NCBI GenBank assembly: GCA_017634975.1 | Contig: JAGBMJ010000039.1 | Span: forward strand, 1 to 64,000 | DNA length: 64,000 nt | From: Lachnospiraceae bacterium | GTDB lineage: Bacteria; Bacillota; Clostridia; Lachnospirales; Lachnospiraceae | Reading direction: 5' to 3' | Part shown: positions 1 through 7,384 of the stretch, in pieces | How positions within the stretch are numbered: the stretch's first letter is position 1 | Layout: each line of letters starts with the position of its first letter | The notes under the pieces: generated by a model | What the model saw: only the letters and a program-made list of their open reading frames with translations | Told to the model about the DNA's origin: nothing | The model's database searches: none | Translations under genes and position numbers: made by a program

Positions 1-18
1 CTGGCCAAATCCGCCGTG

Positions 19-97
19 CGATAGTCTGTAGGCAATGAAGAGGAAGGAGTCGTAGCGGGCTACGGCGACTGACGATGAAGCAGCATACGGGCTATCG
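19..97. other. Imperfect nested inverted repeat, possible structured RNA or element end
   Basis: Arms at 19-33 and 83-97 are near-complementary (about 12 of 15 positions, more if G-U pairs count). An inner hairpin at 48-70 pairs AGTC with GACT and GTAG with CTAC around a CGGG loop. No convincing ORF covers this stretch. The two nested stems could be a structured RNA or the end of a dispersed element continuing left of the window. I cannot assign a family. Confidence 0.35.
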
Positions 98-175
98 AAC
101 AAGGATATGGCTAGTTAATTAATGTTCGATGTACTAGTATAGCTTTGACTTGCACAATGCTTGCACTTTGAGTCA

Positions 176-181
176 TATAAT
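176..181 (+). promoter_or_regulatory. Putative -10 box upstream of the repeat protein gene
   Basis: A perfect TATAAT lies 63 bases before the start codon at 244. No ideal -35 is present: TTGCAC at 150-155 would leave a 20-bp spacer. TTGCAC recurs at 161-166, exactly 11 bp later, which could be a direct-repeat activator site in place of a -35. The assignment is inferred from position and the -10 match only. Confidence 0.4.
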
Positions 182-243
182 CGTTTCAGAAGCAAAGAAC
201 AGATCATTCGCGAAAGCGACCAGAGAGCGAGGAGGATACGAAA

Positions 244-2199
244 ATGCCGAAACCGGGAAATAAACTGAACATAACCGTAACCCAGGAAGAAATGGATGAG
301 GCGGATTTTGATCCCGATATCCAGAAGGCGGGAGACGAGCTTCTGAACGGGCTGGATCTGAACGAGACCATTTATATTGAAAAAGAAGAGCCGGAGAAAG
401 ATCTGAAAGATCTGGAAAATTTGGATATCCAGAAGGCGGGCGATGAGTATCTGAACGGACTGGATCTGAACGAGACCATTTATATTGAAAAAGAGGAGCC
501 GGAGAAAGATCTGAAAGATCTGGAAAATTTGGATATCCAGAAGGCGGGCGATGAGTATCTGAACGGACTGGATCTGAATGAGACCATTTATCCGGATAAA
601 GATCCGCAGGAACGCAATTCCGTACATGAGAACCCGGAGTCTCAGCGGAGTTCGGTGAACAGTTCCCTGGACAGTTCCCAGGACAGTTCCCTGGACAATT
701 CCCATAATGCGCAGGAAAGAAGCAGTTTTGTTGATGACTTTGAGATCGTAGATGAGCTGGAAGGGCTGGAAGAGTTCGAACGTGAAAGAAAAAAGGTACT
801 GAATGAGTACAAGGCACTGGAAGAGGCAGGGGATTACAAGGGGATCGTGGACAAGGCGATCGATATGTTTCACCGCAATGAGATGGATGATGTTACGGAT
901 GCCGAAAGGAAAGGGCAGGAGGATTATATCCGTACTATCTACGGACAGGCAGAGGAGGACTATGGTAATGTTACGAAAATCCCGCCGGAGCGCATGCAGG
1001 TCTTTGAAGAAATCTGCAGGGCTGCCGGTGCAAAAAGAGCGGTACATTCTGTAGCACTTGGCAAGGAAGCCGAAGAGTTGCGGGAAAAAATAAAGAGCGG
1101 TGAGATCAAAGGCGCGGAAAGATGGAAGGACGACGACAAAGCATTGGGCACGATCGCTGCAAGCTATCTCGACAGAACCAGCAGGAATGCATATGAAAGG
1201 GATGCCGTGCCGAACGCGCTACTTCCCTTTGTGATGCAAACGAATCCGGCGGACAGCAAACGGATGGCAGAATGTATGACGGAGGGGGCAAAAGGATATC
1301 CGGCTTCCTTCACGGATGAAAAGGAACGGGAAAAGGCGCAGAAATATTTTGACCTGGGGAGTAAAGCAAGCTACTCCAATGCAGGCAAGTACGGCCTTAC
1401 GGTCAACGAGGGTGGAGGCACGGACAAAAAGACCTTTTTTGTGAATTCCGAGACACAGAAGAAGGTAACCAATCTGACAGATCCGAAGGAACTGGAGCGG
1501 TTTGAAAAACAGAATTCCCTGGATAGCCAGAAGGTAGATGAAACGATGAAGCTGGCACGAAAGATCATCGATGGAGCCCAAAGGGATCTGGCACTGCTGG
1601 AAAAAATGCAGAAAGCGGGGCATACCAACGGAAAAGAGTATAACAGGATGCATGATGCCCTGAAGGAGCTGGCAAATCTTGATCTGGAGAAAGCCACTTC
1701 GATGTCGGGACTTACATCGAAGCTGGAAACGCTGGAAAAAACGGCCGGCGAATATGAAAAGTCGCATGATAAATGGTATAAGGCAGGCAAAGGGTACGGT
1801 GCGGATCGTCTGGAGATGTCGAAGCACTTAAAGGAAATGGCATCCGGTGCAGGAAAATTGCTGCCGGATCTGCCGAAGGAATACCGGTCCAGAACCCTAT
1901 CGGGGCTTCAAACGGAACTGCAGCAGAACCAGGCGGTGATCGACCGGGCATGGCAGGATCGCGGTGGCAAAGAAAATGCATTGATGCTGGCAGTGGCAGA
2001 AAAGGCGGATGCTCCGAAGGAGCAGCGCCGCAAACTGGAAATGAACGAAGTGCAGGAATTGCTGAAGGGTGATGCGCCGAAGCACGAGGGACGCAGGAGC
2101 GTTCACGAGCCTGCGAAGCGCCCGGAACTGGAGAAAAATACCGAAGTAAAGCATGGCGTCAATGATGTGATGCAGAGCAACAGAGTATTAAAGAAGTAA
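244..2199 (+). CDS. Hypothetical protein with N-terminal 36-residue tandem repeats
   Basis: This is a 651-residue, highly charged protein that I do not recognise. Residues about 25-116 hold two full and one partial copy of a 36-residue unit beginning DIQKAGDE and containing NGLDLNETIY. The DNA period is exactly 108 bp (starts 316, 424, 532). A Ser/Asp-rich linker (residues about 134-156) with short SSLD-type repeats follows, then a long helical Glu/Lys-rich body without membrane spans or a signal peptide. The start is supported by AGGAGG at 230-235. The near-identical DNA of the repeats points to recent duplication. It may be a cytosolic or non-classically exported scaffold, but no function can be assigned. 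The next feature downstream is a decayed response regulator. Confidence 0.8.
   Translation: MPKPGNKLNITVTQEEMDEADFDPDIQKAGDELLNGLDLNETIYIEKEEPEKDLKDLENLDIQKAGDEYLNGLDLNETIYIEKEEPEKDLKDLENLDIQKAGDEYLNGLDLNETIYPDKDPQERNSVHENPESQRSSVNSSLDSSQDSSLDNSHNAQERSSFVDDFEIVDELEGLEEFERERKKVLNEYKALEEAGDYKGIVDKAIDMFHRNEMDDVTDAERKGQEDYIRTIYGQAEEDYGNVTKIPPERMQVFEEICRAAGAKRAVHSVALGKEAEELREKIKSGEIKGAERWKDDDKALGTIAASYLDRTSRNAYERDAVPNALLPFVMQTNPADSKRMAECMTEGAKGYPASFTDEKEREKAQKYFDLGSKASYSNAGKYGLTVNEGGGTDKKTFFVNSETQKKVTNLTDPKELERFEKQNSLDSQKVDETMKLARKIIDGAQRDLALLEKMQKAGHTNGKEYNRMHDALKELANLDLEKATSMSGLTSKLETLEKTAGEYEKSHDKWYKAGKGYGADRLEMSKHLKEMASGAGKLLPDLPKEYRSRTLSGLQTELQQNQAVIDRAWQDRGGKENALMLAVAEKADAPKEQRRKLEMNEVQELLKGDAPKHEGRRSVHEPAKRPELEKNTEVKHGVNDVMQSNRVLKK
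316..591 (+). repeat. Tandem 108-bp coding repeats (2.6 copies)
   Basis: Units start at 316, 424 and 532. The third ends after the ETIY codons near 591. The copies differ at only a few bases, including Leu/Tyr at residue 9 of the unit and a synonymous GAA/GAG change. This is a typical slippage or unequal-exchange substrate, so copy number may vary between strains. Confidence 0.9.
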
Positions 2200-2217
2200 A
2201 CATACGGAGATAAATAG

Positions 2218-2733
2218 GATCTGATCCTTTTGGATCTGATGCTTCCCGGACTGCCGGGAGAAAAAGTGCTCCCCAGGATCAAGGGAATTCCTAAGATCGT
2301 AATGAGCGCAAAAGCAGACATTGATACCAAAGTAAAGCTCCTTTACGAAGGGGCTTTTGATTATATCACAAAACCATTTGTTGTATCGGAGCTGCTCGCC
2401 AGATGTGCGGTGCATTTGCGGATGCATGCAGGGGCGAAGAATGCATCGGAAGATCCTGCAGATCCGCTGATCCGCGCGGGAAGGGTTGCTTTGGATCCGG
2501 AACTGATGATCGCAGCAGTAACTCTTTTAGCATTGATCATTATTACCTGCCTGCCTTCAAATAGGGTCCCCGGGAAATGGTTGATCCTGATCGCCGGTAT
2601 TGTTCTTATTAGTTTTGTCCCTCAAGTCTATGAAAGGATTGGCGGTGGAGTTATGGGGGGGATTCGCGATGCATACTTTAATCTTTTTATGATCCCTCAG
2701 GAAGTATTTAGACTGACCCATATGCCGTTTTAG
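2218..2733 (+). pseudogene. Truncated response-regulator fragment joined to a hydrophobic tail
   Basis: The open frame begins just after an in-frame stop (2215-2217) with DLILLDLMLPG. It matches the receiver encoded at 3908-4594 at 47 of 64 residues by eye, from the phospho-Asp strand through the TKPF switch Lys and SELLARCA. The N-terminal 49 residues of the receiver, with the acidic pocket, are missing. Similarity ends at LDPEL (near 2505), where a winged helix should start. The frame instead runs into about 75 residues with two hydrophobic segments. There is no good start codon or ribosome site (only a TTG at 2230). I read it as a decayed duplicate of the neighbouring regulator recombined with a piece of an unrelated membrane gene. 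Confidence 0.75.
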
Positions 2734-2843
2734 AAAATGAGTTACCTATCACTGTGAACGAAGAGACCGGATAGATGTTATCGTAACGATGCCTGTATCT
2801 ATCTGAATAAAAAGAGCGGGTAAGATGGCACTGTCATTTTATA

Positions 2844-2884
2844 GTTAAGGAACAGTTAAGGATTATACAGGTTTCGGTTAAAGA
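2844..2884 (+). promoter_or_regulatory. 11-bp-phased direct repeats (GTTAAGGA) upstream of CPBP gene
   Basis: GTTAAGGA occurs at 2844-2851 and 2855-2862, and GTTAAAGA at 2877-2884, so starts are 11 and 22 bp apart. A TATACT at 2904-2909 follows. The last repeat sits where a -35 would be, the layout expected of an activator site for an OmpR/PhoB-family regulator binding as tandem subunits. The regulator at 3908 is the obvious candidate, by inference. Confidence 0.5.
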
Positions 2885-2955
2885 TTCTGAAAAGAAACAG
2901 AGATATACTATGTGTTGTTTATAACAGCATTTTTTTTTATCCGGAGGAGAATTAC

Positions 2956-3819
2956 ATGAAAAAGGTTTTAAGCAATGCGGGAAAGAACATCGGAGTAATC
3001 CTACTTTCTATCGTTGTTCTTGCTATTGGGCAGATAGTGCAGGGACTGGCTTATATGTTATTCTCGCAATATTATCTGCAGTTAATCATTTCGTCCACGA
3101 TAGGGATCGTGACAACAGTAGTTCTGGCGTGGCTTGTTTCCTCCAAACTGCTGAAGATGGATGCGAAGGAGTTGGGGCTTAAGACAGGAAAAATAGAGAT
3201 CAAATATATGCTCATTTCTGTTGGATTACCTGTTTTCGTTCTTGTTTTTTACGCATACATTCTTCCGGGAAAAGCATACATTGCGAAACCGGGGGAATTT
3301 GTAAAGTCTCTGATCACAGCCTTTTTTAGTGTTGGCATCACGGCCGGAATCTGTGAAGAAGTGATCTTCCGGGGAATGATCTTCCGCTATATGAAGAAAA
3401 CGTTAGGCACAAAGGCGGCGATCATTGTACCGTCCGTATTATTTGCCTGTGTGCACATTATGAATATGGAGACCTTTGATGTTGTTGATCTGCTCATTTT
3501 GATCCTGGCAGGCTCCTCCGTGGCAGTGATGTTTACCATGTTTACCTATGTGTCGGATTCGCTCCTTCCCGGAGCGTTGACACATACATTTTGGAACACC
3601 CTTATCATTGGCGGCTTTTTCGGGATCGGTGAGATTGTTAACGGTACAGCGAATGAATCGTATATTATTATTCCGATTATGTCCTCAAGCAAATTCCTTA
3701 CCGGTGGAAATTTTGGCGTCGAGGCTGCAATCCCGGCAAGCTTTGGGTATATATTGGCGACGGTATTGATCATAATCATTTCAAAGAAACATACTGCAAA
3801 AGAAAAGATCGGGAAATAA
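2956..3819 (+). CDS. CPBP (CAAX/Abi) family intramembrane metalloprotease
   Basis: This 287-residue polytopic membrane protein has about eight hydrophobic segments. The family motif EExxxR is seen as E134-E135-R139 (EEVIFR), and a second conserved histidine as H167 (FACVH); both are needed for the glutamyl-type protease core. Family members process prenylated or peptide substrates in the membrane, and in Firmicutes many are linked to bacteriocin immunity or production. The start follows GGAGGA at 2943-2948. Its promoter carries phased direct repeats, and the next gene encodes a response regulator, so membrane-stress control is plausible. The actual substrate is unknown. Confidence 0.85.
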   Translation: MKKVLSNAGKNIGVILLSIVVLAIGQIVQGLAYMLFSQYYLQLIISSTIGIVTTVVLAWLVSSKLLKMDAKELGLKTGKIEIKYMLISVGLPVFVLVFYAYILPGKAYIAKPGEFVKSLITAFFSVGITAGICEEVIFRGMIFRYMKKTLGTKAAIIVPSVLFACVHIMNMETFDVVDLLILILAGSSVAVMFTMFTYVSDSLLPGALTHTFWNTLIIGGFFGIGEIVNGTANESYIIIPIMSSSKFLTGGNFGVEAAIPASFGYILATVLIIIISKKHTAKEKIGK

Positions 3820-3907
3820 GGATTCTCTCACAGCTGTCCCGCGGTTTTTGATGATGACAAGTGCATTATTCATGTGATACCATAGGCGGGAAGAGGGAGA
3901 TTCTACG

Positions 3908-4594
3908 ATGGCAGAGAAATATACGATCCTTATTGTGGATGACGATGTGAATATCGGGGATATGCTAACGGATGCCCTGACAGGCGAAGGATATGCGGTG
4001 CGAAGGGCATATTCCGGAACGGAAGCAGTAATGCTGCTCGGACGTGAACGCCCGGACCTGATCCTTCTGGATCTGATGCTTCCGGGAATGACGGGAGAAG
4101 AAGTGCTGGCACAGATCCGTGACATCCCGACGATTGTCCTGAGCGCCCGTGCAGATGTAGAAACTAAAGTAAAACTTCTGTATGATGGTGCCTGCGATTA
4201 TATGACCAAGCCCTTTGCAATTTCGGAACTGCTCGCCAGGTGCGCGATACAGATCAGAAAAACAGAAAAAGCATCAGGGGATCCTTCGGGAGCTTCGGAT
4301 CATCGGATACAGGTAGGAGGGATCGTTCTGGATCCGGAACTCTTTATGGTTACGATCGGGAGAGAAGAGATTTTGCTGACCCGTACCGAAACCGCGATCC
4401 TGGAGATTCTGATGAGAAATCCGGGCCATCCGCTTGGGCGCAGTTTCATATTGGATCGAATTGCAGACAACACACCGGACTGTACAGAGCGGTCGCTAAA
4501 ACAGCACATCAGCAATATCCGAAAGAAACTGCAGGCTGTCGATGGGATTGATCATATTGAGGCGATCTACGGAATCGGGTTTAAGTTTTCATGA
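3908..4594 (+). CDS. OmpR-family response regulator
   Basis: This is a 228-residue cytoplasmic DNA-binding regulator. The receiver covers residues about 5-118 with acidic pocket D11-D12, phospho-acceptor D55 (LLDLMLPG) and switch lysine K101 (TKPF). A winged-helix output domain covers about 130-228 (ILLTRTETAILE, then RSLKQHISNIRKKL). The sensor kinase at 8767 is the likely partner, since the ABC transporter and esterase genes lie between them on the same strand. Direct repeats with 11-bp spacing occur just downstream (4716-4757) and upstream of the CPBP gene. The start is supported by GGGAGA upstream. A degenerate copy of this gene lies at 2218-2505. Confidence 0.92.
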   Translation: MAEKYTILIVDDDVNIGDMLTDALTGEGYAVRRAYSGTEAVMLLGRERPDLILLDLMLPGMTGEEVLAQIRDIPTIVLSARADVETKVKLLYDGACDYMTKPFAISELLARCAIQIRKTEKASGDPSGASDHRIQVGGIVLDPELFMVTIGREEILLTRTETAILEILMRNPGHPLGRSFILDRIADNTPDCTERSLKQHISNIRKKLQAVDGIDHIEAIYGIGFKFS

Positions 4595-4670
4595 ACAATT
4601 ATATAACAGCTCGGATGAAAGTCCGACGAACAGGAGCCTGTCAAAAGACCGGCTCTGTTTTATTTATGCA

Positions 4671-4713
4671 TTTATACACAATAACGAAAATGATTTTCGT
4701 TATTGTGTATAAA
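4671..4713. repeat. Perfect 21-bp inverted repeat with one-base centre
   Basis: Arms 4671-4691 and 4693-4713 are exact reverse complements around G4692. It lies after the regulator gene (ends 4594) and directly before the direct-repeat array of the ABC operon. The AT-rich symmetry lacks a T-tract, so it is not a classical terminator. It could be a cruciform, an operator for a dimeric regulator, or a transcript-end hairpin. Confidence 0.8.
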
Positions 4714-4715
4714 TC

Positions 4716-4757
4716 TTGACGATTTCTTGACGATCTTTTGGCCGATTTCTTGACAAC
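4716..4757 (+). promoter_or_regulatory. Direct-repeat operator/promoter of the ABC transporter operon
   Basis: TTGACGAT starts at 4716 and 4727. A diverged copy TTGGCCGAT starts at 4738, and TTGACAAC at 4750, giving an 11-11-12 bp rhythm. The last unit supplies a TTGACA -35-like box (4750-4755). Possible -10 boxes (TGTAAT at 4776-4781) are weak and too distant, which fits an activated promoter. The phasing is typical of OmpR-family binding arrays. The regulator at 3908 is the likely ligand, by inference. Confidence 0.55.
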
Positions 4758-4805
4758 AAAATGATAAGATTCTTCTGTAATGAATCAAGGAATGAGGAGA
4801 AATGT

Positions 4806-5720
4806 ATGGAAACCATTTTTTCGTGTGAACATTTAAGAAAGAAATACGGTGTGTTTACTGCGCTGGATGATCTGTCGATGCAGATTGAAAAGGGAGCGAT
4901 CTATGGCTTTGTCGGAAAGAACGGTGCCGGGAAGACGACGCTGATCCGCCTGCTGTGCGGATTGCAGAGACCGACCGGCGGACATTTTACACTTTTCGGA
5001 GCAGATTCCGAGACCTCGGATCTGAGTGAGCAGCGCCGCAGACTGGGAGCAGTGGTGGAATCTCCGGCTTTCTTAAAAGATATGACGGCGAGGGACAACC
5101 TGATCCAGCAATATCTGCTGCTTGGACTGCCGGATTTTAAGGGGATCGATGAACTGCTTTCACTGGTTGGTCTGGCGGATACCGGTAAGAAAAAAGCCGG
5201 AAAGTTTTCCCTTGGGATGAAACAGCGGCTGGGGATTGCGATGGCACTGTGCGGGGATCCAGATTTTATTATCCTGGATGAGCCGACCAATGGTCTGGAT
5301 CCACAGGGCATCATAGAGATCCGTGAACTGATCCTGAGACTGAACCGGGAAAAGGGGATCACGTTTCTGATCTCCAGTCATATTCTGGATGAATTATCCA
5401 GACTGGCGACACATTACGGATTTATAGATAAAGGACATATGGTCCGGCAGATGAGTGCCGAAGAACTGCGAAAGGAATGCCGCAAGTCCATCCGTATGAA
5501 AGTAAGTGATACCAAAGTGCTGGCAACGATCATGGAACAAAAAGGGATCGAGTATAAGGTACTGGACGATCAGACCGCGGATGTGTATGCCGAGATGAAC
5601 TTTTCGGAAATGGCGGAACTCTTTGCCAGAGAAAATGCTTCGATCCTTACGATGGAAGAGCATGACGAGAGCCTGGAAGCATTCTATCTGGCGCTGTTGG
5701 GAGGGGAAGAACATGCTTAG
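4806..5720 (+). CDS. ABC transporter ATP-binding protein, bacitracin/lantibiotic-resistance type
   Basis: This 305-residue ATPase energises the two permeases that follow. It has Walker A (GKNGAGKTT, about residues 39-47), the signature FSLGMKQRL typical of BcrA/lantibiotic-immunity ATPases, Walker B with ILDEPTNGLDP, and a switch His in ISSHILDE. The C-terminal 90 residues form the DUF4162-like accessory region of this group. The start at 4806 is chosen because GAGGAG (4794-4799) precedes it at normal spacing. An upstream in-frame ATG at 4761 has no such site and lies in the promoter. The stop overlaps the next gene by 8 bp. Export of, or protection against, a cationic peptide is likely but not shown. 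Confidence 0.9.
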   Translation: METIFSCEHLRKKYGVFTALDDLSMQIEKGAIYGFVGKNGAGKTTLIRLLCGLQRPTGGHFTLFGADSETSDLSEQRRRLGAVVESPAFLKDMTARDNLIQQYLLLGLPDFKGIDELLSLVGLADTGKKKAGKFSLGMKQRLGIAMALCGDPDFIILDEPTNGLDPQGIIEIRELILRLNREKGITFLISSHILDELSRLATHYGFIDKGHMVRQMSAEELRKECRKSIRMKVSDTKVLATIMEQKGIEYKVLDDQTADVYAEMNFSEMAELFARENASILTMEEHDESLEAFYLALLGGEEHA

Positions 5721-6483
5721 GGTCTTTTATGCAGATCTGCGCAATACGCTGCATAACCGTGGTTTTCTCGGATGCTGTTTTGTTATGGCCGGTTATATGC
5801 TGTTTTCTGCAATCCTGCTGTGGGTTGTGCTGCATATCTTTTTAAAAGACGGTGCGCTGAATGGTGAGGATATGCTGGATTCCTATGACAGCCTTGCGGG
5901 CTTTGTGATCACCGGAGCAAGCCTGGCGGTATTCAGCGGAGATTATACCGGCGGCATCGTTCGGAACAAAATTATCAGCGGGGCAAAGCGCAGAAACATC
6001 GCAATTTCGGCCATTACCTGCGGGGCGTTGATAGGAGCACTCCTGTGCATCATCTATGTGATCACGGGAGTTGTGCTGGTTCCGTTTTTTACAGAAGGCT
6101 TAAGGATCCTGCGGGTTTCGGAAGCTGCCGATGCATTTCTCGTTTTTACACTGGCTTCTATGGCAGTCGGCGCGTTCAGCACCATGCAGGTACTGGTGCT
6201 TGGCGGCAGCAAGGTATCCTATGTGGTCGGGCTGCTGACAGCATTCTTTTTGAAAATCGCCAATATCGAGGTGTGTGAAAAACTGTACCCGGAGAAAGGG
6301 CTTTGTACATTGCAGGGAGCAAAACTGTTTCTGTATCGTGCCTTTGACCGCTTTGTGCCTTATTCGCATTTTTCATTGATGACCAGGTGGAAATTCACGG
6401 ATTATCTGATCGGGAGCCTGAGTCTTATCGTGATCTCTTATATCATAGGCATTGTATTGTTTCAGAAAAAAGAGATAAAGTAA
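5713..6483 (+). CDS. ABC-2 type permease subunit
   Basis: This 256-residue membrane protein has about six predicted spans. It starts with a cytoplasmic helix (LRVFYADLRNTL) and then alternating hydrophobic stretches, including LFSAILLWVVLHIF. The sequence SGDYTGGIVRNKIISG matches the conserved coupling region of ABC-2 permeases of the lantibiotic-immunity type. The start at 5713 overlaps the ATPase stop and is preceded by GAGGGGA (5701-5707). Longer in-frame starts lie inside the ATPase gene and lack a ribosome site. It probably forms a heterodimer with the product of 6508-7248. Confidence 0.85.
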   Translation: MLRVFYADLRNTLHNRGFLGCCFVMAGYMLFSAILLWVVLHIFLKDGALNGEDMLDSYDSLAGFVITGASLAVFSGDYTGGIVRNKIISGAKRRNIAISAITCGALIGALLCIIYVITGVVLVPFFTEGLRILRVSEAADAFLVFTLASMAVGAFSTMQVLVLGGSKVSYVVGLLTAFFLKIANIEVCEKLYPEKGLCTLQGAKLFLYRAFDRFVPYSHFSLMTRWKFTDYLIGSLSLIVISYIIGIVLFQKKEIK

Positions 6484-6507
6484 ATGTTCAGTTTTTGGGA
6501 GGTTAGA

Positions 6508-7248
6508 ATGATACATTTATATAAATCACTGATGTTTCGTACAGTGAAAAATCTATATTACCGGATCGGGTGTCTGATCGCGCTGGTGGTAACCGCTGCA
6601 GTAAGTATGGGAATCATTGAACTTTCATTGCCGGGACTTAAGACCGCGGCTGACCGGATGTTTTTTGTCAGTGCCGCCATGATATTGTACTTTACAGTTT
6701 TTACGCCGCTGTTTTTGAATGCGGAATATACAGATGGCAATATCCGTAACCGCATCATAGCAGGCTATTCCCAGAGGCAGATCTTTACCGGATATGTTTT
6801 GTCACAAATGAGCGCGGCTGTGCTGATGTACGTGCTTTATCTGATCGGCGGGCTGATCGGAGGAGCCGGATTTGACGGTAATGTCATCTGTGCACTGCTG
6901 GTAATGCTTTTCGCACTGTTAGCCTATACCGCAGTGGTATCGGCAATTGCTTTCCGCTGCCGGAATACGGTGGTGCTGATGGTGATTTCAATCATGCTCT
7001 TTAATATGTGCTTCAACTGCGTAATGTTCGGTAATGCCATCATGATGCTGCTGGATGGGAAACCTGCGGCAAAAGTGGGAGCAATCCTTTACAACATCAA
7101 TGCCCTTGGACAGTGGTTCTGCCTGACCGGTCTGGCGGATGATTTTGTGAATCCCGGAGCTTCGATGCAGATCTTATTATCCCTGGCGGTGACTGCAGCG
7201 GCATACATCTTTTCAAATCTCGGCCTCTCCAAAAGAGATCTTCAATAA
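6508..7248 (+). CDS. ABC-2 type permease subunit, second
   Basis: This 246-residue, six-span membrane protein is similar in layout to the preceding permease. It has the same ADGNIRN-type motif (YTDGNIRNRIIAGYSQ) after the second span, marking it as a paralogous half of an exporter. I chose the ATG at 6508 because GGGAGG (6497-6502) fits it. The ATG at 6484, directly on the previous stop codon, would add eight residues and has no Shine-Dalgarno. Translational coupling to the upstream gene is likely. A dispersed repeat and the esterase gene follow. Confidence 0.85.
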   Translation: MIHLYKSLMFRTVKNLYYRIGCLIALVVTAAVSMGIIELSLPGLKTAADRMFFVSAAMILYFTVFTPLFLNAEYTDGNIRNRIIAGYSQRQIFTGYVLSQMSAAVLMYVLYLIGGLIGGAGFDGNVICALLVMLFALLAYTAVVSAIAFRCRNTVVLMVISIMLFNMCFNCVMFGNAIMMLLDGKPAAKVGAILYNINALGQWFCLTGLADDFVNPGASMQILLSLAVTAAAYIFSNLGLSKRDLQ

Positions 7249-7288
7249 CCCTCGCCTTCCACTAGAGGGGGCTGCTACAAGATTCGTG

Positions 7289-7332
7289 CCTTCCCCTTGA
7301 GGAAAAGGTGGCGCGTAGCGCCGGATGAGGTG
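7289..7332 (+). repeat. Dispersed REP-like repeat, copy 1
   Basis: The element runs GCCTTCCCCTTGAGG, then GGTGGCGC, ending GGATGAGGTG. It contains two short hairpins (CCTT/AAGG and GGCGC/GCGCC). Related copies lie at 13321-13363 and, inverted, at 42722-42756. All are intergenic. The sharing of the CTTGAGG block and the GATGAGGTG end identifies a repeated family; its size in the genome cannot be judged here. Confidence 0.7.
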
Positions 7333-7384
7333 TTACGCCGGGAAGTAAACTATAGGAACAAATTTCACCGGGAGTAAAAAAATC

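Noticed and set aside
115-1047. Long antisense frames over the repeat protein
   Set aside because: They arise because the coding repeats are open in other frames; no ribosome site or protein signature supports them.
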